64,000 bases of DNA, taken from positions 37,822 through 101,821 of the forward strand of contig NZ_JAHKQB010000001.1 in the NCBI RefSeq assembly GCF_018860625.1, given 5' to 3'. Shown piece after piece: positions 50,787-62,400 of the stretch. Source of the DNA: Paracoccus sp. C2R09. Its GTDB lineage: Bacteria > Pseudomonadota > Alphaproteobacteria > Rhodobacterales > Rhodobacteraceae. The notes beneath the pieces are model-generated. The model was given only the letters and a program-made list of their open reading frames with translations, searched no databases and had not been told where the DNA came from. The position numbers and the translations under genes are program-made. Every line of letters begins with the position of its first letter. The first letter of the stretch is position 1.

Positions 50787-51219
50787 CGCCAATGCCGCCC
50801 CCGCCCGCTATGCCTTCGTCAAGGCGAACTGGCATGCCGACATCGTGTCGCAATCGCTGACGGGCTTTCGCGATGCCATCGGCGAGGGCGCGCAGATCGA
50901 TGTCATCGACGTTCCCGGCGCGTTCGAGATGCCGCTGATGGCCAAGCGCCTGGCCGCGACCGGCAATTACGACGCGGTCATCTGCGCCGCGCTGGTCGTC
51001 GATGGCGGCATCTACCGCCACGATTTCGTGGCACAGGCCGTGGTCAGCGGGCTGATGCAGGCGGGGCTGGACACGGGCGTCCCCGTCCTTTCGGTATCGC
51101 TGACGCCGCATCACTTCCAGGAAACGCCCGAACATACGGGATTTTTCCGCGACCACTTCGTCCGCAAGGGCCGAGAGGCCGCCATGGCCGTCCGCCAGCT
51201 TCAGTCCGTCACCGCCTGA
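50779..51219 (+). CDS. ribH: 6,7-dimethyl-8-ribityllumazine synthase, type II (RibH2-like)
   Basis: 146 aa. FVKANWHADIVSQSL at the N-terminus, VPGAFEMPLMAKRLA, ICAALVVDGGIYRHDFV with the catalytic His, and VSLTPHHFQET fit the RibH2 branch known from Brucella and rhizobia, decameric and distinct from the housekeeping form. It catalyses the penultimate step of riboflavin synthesis. Overlaps rutF by 8 bases, so it is part of the rut operon and plausibly boosts flavin for RutA, RutE and RutF. Confidence 0.9.
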   Translation: MLDANAAPARYAFVKANWHADIVSQSLTGFRDAIGEGAQIDVIDVPGAFEMPLMAKRLAATGNYDAVICAALVVDGGIYRHDFVAQAVVSGLMQAGLDTGVPVLSVSLTPHHFQETPEHTGFFRDHFVRKGREAAMAVRQLQSVTA

Positions 51220-51231
51220 CCGACGAAAATA

Positions 51232-51272
51232 CCCGCTTGCGGCAGCGGGCTTGAACGGGGCATTGCACCCCG
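51232..51272 (+). other. Two adjacent hairpins before the permease gene
   Basis: CCCGCT (51232-51237) pairs with AGCGGG (51244-51249), and CGGGG (51256-51260) with CCCCG (51268-51272), in the 72-base gap between ribH and the permease. The second lies just before the AGGAG ribosome site. They could lower or process transcription into the permease gene. No T-run. Confidence 0.4.
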
Positions 51273-51291
51273 CACCAACAGGAGATCCCCA

Positions 51292-52794
51292 ATGGCCGTC
51301 ACGGAGACGATCGAGAATTCCGGGCCCGTCCGCGACGGGCTGATCGAGGAATCCATTCTGCCCACCCAGCTGAACCAGCGTCCGATCTCGATGCTGGGCT
51401 ATGCGTGGATGTTCGTGGGCATCGCGGTGATCATCGCGGGCTACTCGCTCGGCGCGTCGGGCGTCGCGGGGGGCGTGCCCCTGGCCACCGTCATGCTGAC
51501 CATCTTCGCGGCCAACCTGCTGATTGGTGCGATCATGGTGCTCAGCGCCGATATCGGGACCGAGCACGGCCTGTCCTTCGCCGTCTATCTTCGCGCGCCC
51601 TTCGGCCTGCACGGGACGCATCTGCCCGCGATGACGCGGGGGATCGTGGCGGCCGCGTGGTTCGGGGTGCAGACCTATCTGGGGGCGCTGGCGCTGAACG
51701 GGATCGGCGAATATTTCCTGGGCTTCGACAACTGGGTGGTCTGGTACGTGGCCTTCGCCGTCCTGCAGGTCGCCAACACCGCCACCGGCATCAAGTCGGT
51801 CGAGCGTCTGGCCGCCCTGGCCGCGCCGGCCATCATCGCGATCTCGATCTGGATGTATCTGAAGCTGGAAGGCATCGCCCAGACCGAGGGCATCAACATC
51901 TGGAATTTCGACGCCACGGGCGAGATGACACTGGCCGTGCTGTTCATCGCCAACCTCGGCTTCTGGTCCACCCTGGCCATCGACATCCCCAACCTGACCC
52001 GCTTCGTTCGGACCGAACCGGGGGCGCGCGGCTTCTTCCGCCGCAACCGCGGCATCCTGCTGGGGCAGGTCGTGGCATTGCCGGTGACGCAGGCGCTGAT
52101 CGCGGGGCTGGGGGCCGTGTCCTTCATCGCGACCGGCAACTGGAACCCGGTCGAGGTCATCCAGGGCGAAGGGCAGGGCCTGTCGCTGATCGTCCTTCTG
52201 GTGCTGGTCGTGCTGGCACAATGGTCCACGAACAACTCGGCCAACCTGATCCCCTCGGCGCTGACCTTCGTGAACCTTGCGCCGCGGGTCATCAACTACA
52301 AGATCGCGGTGGTGCTGGCCGGGATCGCGGGCACGTTGTGCTTCCCCTGGGCGCTTCTGGACAACCTCTTCGTGTTCCTCAGCTATTGCGGGGCGTTCCT
52401 GTCGGGCATCGGCGGGATCATGATCGCGGATTACTATGTCCTGCGCCGCCGTCGCCTGAACGTCCCCGACCTGTACCGTGCGGATGGTCAGTTCCGCTAT
52501 GTCGGGGGCTTCAACCCGGCGGGGCTGATCGCATGGATCGTGGCGGGCGCGATCGCCATCGCCATGTCCGATTACAGCTTCGTCATCGGCTTCCCCCTGG
52601 GCTTCGCACTGTATCTGGTGCTGATGTTCACGCTGGTGCTGCCGCGCTTTCCGCAGGCCGAACGCCAGCCGGGGGCGGGGGATGCGTTCCTGGCGACCTC
52701 GGCCGGCTGCAGCTGGGTCCACCTGGGCGAGGGGCGCTTCGACCGCCAGTCCGCCGCGAAGACCGCCACCGCTGCGGGCCGCGAGGATCTGTAA
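51292..52794 (+). CDS. NCS1-family nucleobase/hydantoin permease
   Basis: 500 aa, about 12 hydrophobic segments. NCS1 (Mhp1/CodB-like) features: N-terminal LNQRPISMLGYAWMFVG, AAAWFGVQTYLGA carrying the substrate-stacking Trp/Gln, LGFWSTLAIDIPNLTRFVR, and QWSTNNSANLIPSALTF. Most likely imports uracil or a related pyrimidine for the Rut pathway. In E. coli the same slot is taken by RutG, an NCS2 protein, so this is a non-homologous replacement. AGGAGATCCCC precedes the ATG. Unusual C-terminal soluble extension of about 35 residues (ATSAGCSWVHLGEGRF). Confidence 0.92.
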   Translation: MAVTETIENSGPVRDGLIEESILPTQLNQRPISMLGYAWMFVGIAVIIAGYSLGASGVAGGVPLATVMLTIFAANLLIGAIMVLSADIGTEHGLSFAVYLRAPFGLHGTHLPAMTRGIVAAAWFGVQTYLGALALNGIGEYFLGFDNWVVWYVAFAVLQVANTATGIKSVERLAALAAPAIIAISIWMYLKLEGIAQTEGINIWNFDATGEMTLAVLFIANLGFWSTLAIDIPNLTRFVRTEPGARGFFRRNRGILLGQVVALPVTQALIAGLGAVSFIATGNWNPVEVIQGEGQGLSLIVLLVLVVLAQWSTNNSANLIPSALTFVNLAPRVINYKIAVVLAGIAGTLCFPWALLDNLFVFLSYCGAFLSGIGGIMIADYYVLRRRRLNVPDLYRADGQFRYVGGFNPAGLIAWIVAGAIAIAMSDYSFVIGFPLGFALYLVLMFTLVLPRFPQAERQPGAGDAFLATSAGCSWVHLGEGRFDRQSAAKTATAAGREDL

Positions 52795-52803
52795 CCCGCA
52801 TGA

Positions 52804-52826
52804 TCGGGGCGGTTCGTGCGCCCCGA
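52804..52826 (+). terminator. Hairpin after the rut operon
   Basis: TCGGGGCG (52804-52811) pairs perfectly with CGCCCCGA (52819-52826), loop GTTCGTG, 10 bases after the permease stop. No T-run follows, so it may need a factor or act as a 3' stabiliser. Confidence 0.5.
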
Positions 52827-53149
52827 CAAGCTGACACCACCCTGCGACCGGCCCCCTGGGGTCGGTCGTCTGCGTTGGGGACGGCCATGACGGACCGACA
52901 TGCGTCCCGTGCCTCTGATCCGATCGGAACACGATTCCCTGAATGATACCCCCAGTGATACACCTTGACAGCATGCGGGGCCGGACCACGGGTCAGGCTT
53001 ACCTAACTGTTAAAAGTATAGGCTGCAGGTTTTTTCGTATCATCCAGTGGTGGAATTCTGCACCCCTGCGGGTGTATTGGCGCCGCGTTAATAAACCTGA
53101 GAATGTATTTCAATTCGGCATATCGGCATAAATCCCAAGATATGCAGTC

Positions 53150-53419
53150 TGCGCAATTGTATGCGCAATAATGAAAATTTTAGCTATTCCGGCCCCTTAT
53201 TGGGTAAATCATATCGCGGCAATACGGCTCTACTTTCGGTTGTTATCAAACTGCCGATGAAATATGCGCATCGCGAAAATATATATTGTCAGGCCGCGTC
53301 AAACCGTCTCACAGTAAAGTCATATCTGAATACAAACGTTCCTGAAGTTCGAGGGTCCGCAGGTGCCCGTCGACATTTTTGCCCGCATTTTGTGGCGCAA
53401 GATCAATCCCATATGCGCA
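53150..53419. repeat. Repeated TGCGCA palindromes (TATGCGCA / TGCGCAAT)
   Basis: TGCGCAAT occurs at 53150-53157 and 53162-53169, a 12-base direct repeat. TATGCGCA occurs at 53160-53167, 53263-53270 and 53412-53419. All copies lie in the AT-rich region before the giant gene and share the palindromic core TGCGCA. Possible operator sites; no known family is matched. Confidence 0.55.
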
Positions 53420-53480
53420 GGTGATCCCTGCCGGTGGGGTGGTCGATGGTGGCCGGGTATTTATTAGTGAGGGAAGTAGA

Positions 53481-56400
53481 ATGGCCGTCTCCAACGATTT
53501 TTCCGCCAGTGAACTTGATCTGAATGGCCAGGTTGCCATCAACAGCCCCACGGCCCTTGTCTGGGGCGTCGACGGCAGGCTCTATGTCACCGAGGTCGAT
53601 GGCGACGTGAAGATCCTGACCGTGGCCTTCGGGGACAAGGACCCTGCCGATGACGATCCGACGGCCTCCTTCCATGTGACCGCGGCCGAGACGGTGGGCC
53701 TGGTCAAGGCGATCCAGAACCACAATGACGACGGCTCGATCTCGACCGGCAGTCAGCGCCAGGTGACGGGGATCGACGTGACGCCCCAGTTCGACGCGGA
53801 TGGCAACCCGGTCATGATCGACGGCAAGCCCGCGGTGGTGATGTATGTCACGTCCTCGGACAGCCGCATCGGCGCGGGCGGCTCCGGCAACGATGCCAAC
53901 CTGGACACGAATTCCGGCGTCATCACCCGGCTGGTCCAGACCGAGGATGGCTGGGATGCCGTGGACATCGTCCGCGGCCTTGCCCGGTCCGAAGAAAACC
54001 ACGCCACCAACGGCCTCGAGGTGATCCAGGAGATCGATCCCGATACGGGGATGCTGATTTCCGAACGCATGATCGTGGCGAATGGCGGGAACGCCAATAC
54101 GGGCGCCCCGTCGAACAATTTCGCGGGCCAGCAGGAACAGCCGCTGTCGGCGGCGATCCTGGAAATCGACCTGGACGAGATCCGCGCCATCGAGGCGGCC
54201 GATGGCCTGAAGCTGGATAACGGCCGGGCCTATGTCTACGACCTGCCGACGCTGGACGATCCGACCCGCGACGGCGACGATGCGAACGATCCGTTCGGCG
54301 GGAACGACGGCGTGAACTCGGCCAAGCTGATCGCCGATGGGCCGGTGCAGATCTATTCGGCGGGATATCGCAACGCCTATGACGTCGAGGTGACCGAGGA
54401 CGGTCGCGTCTGGACCTATGACAACGGTGCCAACAACAACTGGGGCGGTCGCCCGGCGGGCGAGGATTCCGACGGCGACACGGATTCGACCGAGGCCGCC
54501 GAACTGGCCGGCCCTCCCGAGGGCTATATCGCCACCAACCTCTTCGTCGAGGACAACAGCGAGATCGCGGGCAACTACAACCCCCAGAACTGGGACCAGA
54601 TGCACGAGATCACCCGTTCGGACGACCTGAACGGGCGCAGCCTGTCGGCGGGCCTGGGCGGTGCGCTGACCTATCAATGGGACCACCCCGATTTCGACGA
54701 ACCGCTGACCCTGGTCTATGGCGGGCACGCGAACCCGACACGGGCCGAAGGGTCGCGTGCAGGGATCCTCTATACCCCGACGGCGGGGGTGGACGGGGCC
54801 AAGCTGATGGTCTCGAACCTGGATCGCGGCGATGGACGCAGCGACTTCCTCGACGTGGTCGAATGGTTCCAGGAAATCGGATATACCGATGCCTTCATCG
54901 CGAATACCGTCGTCGCGCTGAACCCCGGCACGCGCTATGCCGATGAATTCGTCGCGGGCTATACCCTGCCGACTACCACGGGCGTCTATTCGCTGGTCGA
55001 GGATGCATCGGGCCCGGTCGGGCTGCCTTCGGACATCGCCGAGATCGTCCACCAGGTGAACGAGATCGAGGGCGATTACCGCGAGCCCGGATTCACCGAC
55101 GGGGCCATCGACACCGGCAAGGGGTCGGTCAACGGCCTTGCGGAATACACCTCGTCGATCTTCGACGATGCGGGGCAGGGCACGATGCAGGGCGCGCTGT
55201 TCGCCGCATCCCTGAACCAGGGCCAGTATTACATCATCGGCCGGGACGAGGACGGCATCGTCCAGACCGCCACCACCGCCGATCGCACCGTCGCCGCCGA
55301 CAAGGGCTTCGTGCAGTCGGGCGGCGCCCCCCTGGGCGTCGCCTCCATCGGGGACGACCTGTCGGCCTTCGGCAACAACGCGGCCTTCCAGGGGTCGATC
55401 TGGGGCGCGATCTACAAGCAGAACGGTCCCGTCATCGAGATCCTGCAGCCGGGCAATGCCGATACCAACCCGCTGCTGGGCGTGAACTTCTATGCCGGGC
55501 AGGAACCCTTCGACCCGGTCGACAACGACCTGGACGGCGTGGACCATCTGAACGACCCGTTCGAATTCGACGCCGATAACGGCCTGGAACTGACCGCGGG
55601 CGAGCGGTTGGAGCTGAACTTCAGCCAGGTCGATCTGGCCGCGAACCCCGAATTCTCGGGGACGATCGGCGATACCGGCCTGCTGGGCGCGGCGCTGGAC
55701 GGGACGACGCCCAACCGCGATGCCATCACCGAGGCGGACGGCGCGGCCCCGGCCGATCGGATCGACGGTTTGTTCGACAATGCGGGCAACATCATTCCGG
55801 GCGGGAACGCGCCCATCCTGCAGATCAAGGACGTGCAGGACGGCACCGCGATCGGGGCCGCCAACACGCTGCGCGACGGGCTGCACACGGGCGTGCGCAT
55901 CGCGGACGACGTCCAGCGCATGGTGGCCGAGGTCGATATCGCGAACTGGTGGAACGACCAATCCGGCGGCGGCCGCATCACCGGGCTGACCTTCGGCGAC
56001 GGCACGCAGTCGAACTTCATCCGCTTCGTCTTCGGCGATATCGGGGGGCAGCTGGGCCTGGAACTGGGGGTCGAGACGGGCGACAGCTATGCGGTGCTGG
56101 CGACGGTCACCGATGCCGATTTCCTGACAGCCCTGACCGATGGCGATGCGGGCACGCTGCGCGGCAAGCTGGTGACCCTGCAGCTCGAGATCTCGGATAT
56201 CGGGGGGGATTACGCGATCTCGGCCCGCTACAGGGCGGGCGAGGGCGCGTCCTTCACCGAGGTCTCGGTGGATGCGGCGGTGCCTGCGGGCGTCCTGCGC
56301 GACGTGCTGGACGGGACGCATACCATCTCGGACGGGGATACGACGCTGCCTTCGGGTGCCGCGATCGGGATCGTGGCCCAGAAGGATGACGGCGTGTCCT

Positions 56401-59400
56401 TCACCGCCGTCGATTTCCACGAGATCCGCATCGAAGGCTTCGGCAACGAGATCGAGGTTTCCGACGCCTCCGCCGCCAATGCCCAGACGGGCACGGCGGG
56501 CACCGACACGCTGATCTATACCGGCGACGACACCGCGCCCGTGACCCTGCAGCCGGGGGTCGAGAATATCGACGCCAGCGGCACCACCGGCAGCTTCGCG
56601 ATCACGGGCAACGACCAGGCGAATGTCGTCACGGTGGGCGCAGGCGCAAACACCGTCACCACGGGCGCGGGCGCGGATGTCGTGCGCGGCACGCTGGCCG
56701 ATCTGAACGGCGACATGATCACCGACTTCTCGAACGAGGATGCGCTGCTGATCGAGGGCTTCAGCTCGGCCGATATCGACGAGATCGGATATTCTTCCGG
56801 ATCGCTGGTGCTGACGATCAACGGTCAGCAGATCACGCTGGACGGCGAGAACTTCGCCGATACCACCGACGAGGATGCGGCCGACAGGGTGAACCTGACC
56901 GACACGGCGGACGGGCTTCGCATCACCGCACGCGCGCCCCTGGAACCGGTGGTCGCGATCAATGCGGGCGGCACGGGCACCTTCACGGGGACGCTGCGCG
57001 ATACCACCCTGACCTTCTATGGCGACGAGGGGGGCGCGGTGGACGGGCCGGGCTTCACGACGCCGGGCGCCACCAAGGCCTATCCCTCGGGCGGGCCGGG
57101 CGGCTTCGATTTTCCGGGGACCGATCTGGACCAGCTGCTGGGGACCGAACGGTCGAACGGCAGCGCGTTCGGCTATGACATCCCTGTCGCCAACGGCACC
57201 TACCTGATCGATTTCATCTTCGCCGAGATCTATTGGGGCGGCGGGTCCTTCCCGGGTGGCGGCGGCGATGGCAGCCGGGTCTTCGACATCAATGTCGAGG
57301 GACAGGTCGCGTTCACCGATGTGGACATCCATGCCGAGGCCGGCGGCAACGGCATCCAGCTGGTCAAGACCTACGAGGTCGAGGTCACGGACGGCACCCT
57401 CAACATCGAGATCCCGCCCGCATCCTCGGACCAGGGCAAGCTGTCGGGCATGGTCGTGTGGTCGACCAGCGGCGCCTATGTCCCGCCGCCCGACGCCATC
57501 GCGCCGGTGATCGAGGATATCTCGTTGGAAAATCCGCAGAACTTCGGTGACGGCGACCGTGCGCTGACCGTCGTCCTGACCGACGAGACGGGCTTCGACA
57601 TCGACGATTTCGCGGGCCTCGACGGATCCGAGATCACCTTCGACGGCATCACGCCCGATGCGATTTCCGCGCCCACCGTCGCGCTGTCGACGAACGGGAT
57701 GACCGCCACGCTGACCTATCAGGTCACGGGCGAGGGCAACGCCTGGGTCGATGGCACGACGGGCACGATCCAGATCGATGCGGGGGCCTTCAGCGATGCG
57801 GGCGGCAACGGGACCGCGGCGGCTTCGGCCGGGTTCGTGGTGCAGTCGAACCTGGATGCGCTGGTCCGCGGCGAGGTGCTGCGCGCGATCAATATCGGCA
57901 CGACCGACACGACGGCGGCCACGAATCTCGGGGGGGATCCGCTGGATGGCGGTGCGGTGGACAACAACCGCTATGGCGGGGCGATCGCGGCGGACAGCCT
58001 GATCACCGACGCCTTCGGCAATCCCGTGGCCTTCGAGGCCGACAACGCCGCCTATCACAGCTCGCCCAAGGCGAATGGCGCCTTGAACGCGAATGTGGAC
58101 GGGCAATCGGGGTCCACCGGATCGAATGCGGGGGGGATCGACCTGGACGGGTCGGCCTATCACACCTATCGCGATTCCACGGCGGGCAGCTGGACCTCGA
58201 CCTTCGACGGCTTCGCGAACGGCACCTATGTGGTCGAGCTGCATTTCGCGGAACTGTTCCAGACGGCGGCGAACACGCGGGTCGGTGACTTTACCGTCAA
58301 CGGCGTGGTCTTCGGCGACGATTACGATGCATTCGCTGCGGCCCAGGGTGGCGCGGGCGCCGACAAGCCCAGCTTCATCCGCAAGGCGGTGACCGTGACC
58401 GACGGCACCATCCAGGTCCTGGTCGACGATGTCAGCGCGGGGCAGCCCGGCTACAGCGCGATCGTCGTCTACGAGGCGCTGGATCCTGACCTGCCGCCGA
58501 CCCTGTCGGTGGGCGACATCACCGTGGTCGAGGGCGAAACCGCCGAGATCACCATCACCCGCCTGGGCGATCTGTCCGAGGCGGTGACCGTGGACGTGGC
58601 GCTGACGCCGGGGACCGCGGATGCCGCCGATATCGGCGCGGCCTCGGCGACCCAGGTGACCTTCGCCGCGAACCAGACCGTCGCGACCATCACCCTGCCC
58701 ATCATCGACGACGACGACGAGGAGGGTGCCGAGACCATCGGCGTCACCCTGTCCAACGCCACGGGCAGCGCGGTCATCGCCAACGGCACGGCCACGATCA
58801 CCATCGCCGCCAGCGACAGCGGCATCCAGGCCCCGGTCGGCACCACCATCTTCGAACTGGACTTCGAGGGCGGCGAGGGCGAGGCCATCGCGATCGGCGG
58901 CTTCGACGGCACCCTGGGCGACGAGGCGCTGACCCTGGACGAGGCGACCTCGCAGGTCACCGGCGGCAAGCTGGTCGTCCAGACCGCCGAGGGCGACATC
59001 AATGACGGGGCCGACAACGGCAGCATCAACGACTTCACCAAGACGGTCGATCTGAGCGATCCGGCCATGACCGAGATCTACCTGACCTCTCGCTTCGACA
59101 ATCCCTTCACCGAGGATGTGCTGATCGCGCAGGGGATCACCGACGGGCGGCTGCCGAACTATGCCCAGCAGGGTCTGGTCTTCGGCACCGGATCGCAGGC
59201 GGCGGCCAACATGGTCAAGCTGGTCTGGGGTGCCGTCGCCGCCGGCGCAGCCGCGCCGGACGCGATGGGCGTCCAGATGTGGAGCAAGGCCGGCGGGTTG
59301 GACCAGAAGGTCCTGCTGGCCGACATGCTGGCCGAAGGGCTGGACCAGTTCGACGTGGCATCGGTGGAAATGAGCCTGGTGATCGACAAGGCCGCTGGCA

Positions 59401-62400
59401 CCGTGGGTCAGTACGTGACCCTGTTCGACGCCGCCGGCACCATCATCGGCGGCGTGCGCCCGGTGGCGACGGCGGGCTTCGCGACGGCCGCGCCCGTGGG
59501 GATGCCTGCGGCGGTCCTTGCGAACCTGACCTCGACGACCGAGGCCACGCATGTGGGGGTGACCTCCAGCGACAACAGCATCGGGGAAGGTGCGTTCACC
59601 AGCTTCGAGGCGTCCTGGGACTTCCTGCGCCTGTCCTCGCCGCAATATGCGGGCGGGCCTGAACCCGATGCGGACGGACCCACCGCCAGCGTCTCGATCG
59701 AGGCACCTGCGCTGGACGCCGATCCGATCGTCGTCAGCGTCGCCTATGCGGATGCGTCCGATATCGATCCCGCGACCATCGATGCCGGTGACGTGGTCCT
59801 GACCGGACCCACGGCGCCCGGCGCGGTCACCGTCGCCTTCGATGCCGAAACCAATGTCGCGACCTACAGCTTCGCGGCCCCCGAAGGCGGCTGGGCCGAG
59901 GGCGAATACGGCGCGACGGTCGCCGCGGCCGAGGTCGCGGACCTGGCTGCCAGCCCCAATGCGAATACCGGTGGCGAGAACGCCATCGCCACGTTGTCAT
60001 TCGAGGATGAACCAGTGCCAGAGTACACAGCAGGCGAAATCGCCCTTGCGATCAATGCAGGCGGCCCGGCCATGACCATGGAAGGCATCGCATTCGAAAG
60101 CGGGCAGGGCGCGACCGAAGGTCCGTTCTTCGGCGGCCTGATCTATACCGATCCGAGCACCGGATCGTCCGGGAACGGCCCGCAGCCGATCTTCGACGGC
60201 ACCGTCTACAAGACCGAGATCAACGGCAATTCGGATGGCGACTTCACCTTCTCGGCGGCGGTCGACAGCGAAAAGCTGTATTTCGTCGATCTCTATCTGG
60301 CCGAACTCTATGCCAGCCAGCCGGGCCAGCGGATCTTCGACGTCTTCGTCGAGGGCGGGGCCGAGCCGGTGCTGAACGATTACGACATCCTTGCCGTGAA
60401 TGGCGGCGACATCAACAAGCCCGTGGTCGTGCGTCTGGCCACCCCCATCGCGCCGGGCGAGAACGGGCAGATCGACCTGTCCTTCGTCGCGGTCACCGAT
60501 CGTGCCAAGGTCAGCGCCATCGTCATCCGCGAGGCCGTGCCGGTCGGCCCGGATACGCTGATCTCGGTCTCGGGGCCGGGCGAGGTGCTGGAAACGGGTG
60601 ACGGGGCCGACCAGATGGTGGCCTTCACGCTGACGGCCTCGGATGCGGCGCTGACGGGCGACGTGGACATGACGGTGCAGGTGGATGGCGTCACCTCGGC
60701 GGTGACGGTCGCCTTCACGGACGGCGTCGCGACCTTCGAGGTGGCGGTCCCGACCGACACCCGCTGGAACGGCGCCGAAGCGGTCGCCTTCGAGGTGATC
60801 TCGGTCGAGAGCGAGGGCATCTCGGTCGATGCGGGCGCTGCCGCGGCCACGGCCACCGTGACCGAGGACGATCCCGCCGACAGCCACGATCTGTCCGATG
60901 CGTCCGATCCGGTCGTCGCGGGCGATTATTCCGACGACCGCCTTGCCCCCAGCGATATCGGCGCGATGCAGCAGGGCGAGAACATCCTCTATGCCACGCA
61001 GCAGGGCGATGCCGAACCGGGTGCGCGCGATCGCGACTACATCACCTTCGAGGTGCCCGAGGGCATGGTGCTGAGCGCGCTGTTCCTTGACGGATACGTC
61101 ACGACCGAGGTCGCGGGCCAGGCCTTCATGGGGCTGCAGGTCGGCAATGCGGTCACGGTCGATCCCCTGACCGGTGAACCCGACGCGGGCAGCGAGGGGC
61201 TGCTGGCGGGCATTGTCTATGGCGATGGCAACCTGAACGGCGATCTGCTGGAACTGCTGGCGGCGGGCGACCCGAGCGATGCGCAGGGGGCCGATTTCCC
61301 CGGCTTCGACGGGGTGCTGACGGCGGGGACCTATACGCTGTGGCTGAACCAGGGCGGGCCGTCGACCAGCGTGACGCTGCGGGCGGTCGTCGAACCGGCC
61401 CCGATCGCGGCGCTGTCGCTGTCCATCGGCGATGCCACCGTGACCGAGGCCGAGGGCGCGTCGCTGGACTTCGCGATCACCACGGACCAGCCCTTCACCG
61501 GGCAGATCGAGCTGACCTTCGACACCGCGACCGAAACCGGGCTGACCCAGATCGTGGACATGACCGACGGGGCGGGCATCCTGTCGCTGCCGGTTGCCGA
61601 TGACGACGTGGATGACGGTGACGAACAGATCGACCTGACGATCACCGCGGCCGTCGACCAGGCCGCCGCCGATCCGGTCGCGATCACGCTGGCCGATGCG
61701 GTGGCCGTCGGCACGATCACCGAGGATGACGGCATCGATCCTGCCGATATCGACGGCGACGGCATCCTGAACCAGGACGATCCCTTCGCCTATGACGCGT
61801 CGAACGGGATGGACCGCGTGCTGGGCGAGGGCGTGACCTTCCGCCAGGACTTCGACACCGATACCGACGATGTCTTCGAGGCAGGCTTCACCGGCATCAT
61901 CGTCAATCAGGGTCTGGACCCGGCGGGCATGTCGGCCGACGACCCCTATGGCGACCGCACGACCGAGGGCACCAGCCTGGTCGAGGATGGCGTGCTGAAG
62001 ATCGAATCCAGCGAAACCGACCTCTATGACACGGGCACCGGGGCCAGCAACACCGTCAAGGACAACTATCACTCGGGGGTGGATGTCTCGGATGTCGACA
62101 GCTTCACGATCGAGGGTCGGGTCCAGGGCGGCTGGCTGGGCACGGTCCCGCAGCAATACGCATCCTTCGGGATCACGGTCGGCGCGGGTGGCACGGACGA
62201 TTACGTCAAGTTCGTGATCAGCGGGTTCCAGACGACGCCGCGCTTGCAGCTGTCCAATGAAAACAGCCTGACCGGCGCCAAGGAACAGAACATCATCCTG
62301 GCGACCCAGGACCCCGAGATCGTCGAGGAGGATATCGCCTCGGTGATCTTCCGGATCGAGGTGGACAAGTCCGGCGACGCGCCCAGCCTGACGGCGACGG

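Larger units (their letters stand above)
52795..53480. other. Long non-coding, AT-rich region upstream of the giant gene
   Basis: 686 bases without a convincing gene. The first ~150 bases have normal high GC; from about 52,990 to 53,400 the sequence becomes clearly AT-rich compared with everything before it. Short open frames inside have no ribosome site or codon bias. It holds four TGCGCA palindromes (see repeat entry) and ends with GTGAGGGAAG, the ribosome site of the giant gene. A long AT-rich upstream region suits a surface-protein gene controlled by nucleoid proteins or several regulators. Confidence 0.7.

Noticed and set aside
53161..53424. 87-codon plus-strand frame in the AT-rich block
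   Set aside because: No ribosome site, no domain, mixed codon use and poor start context; more likely non-coding.
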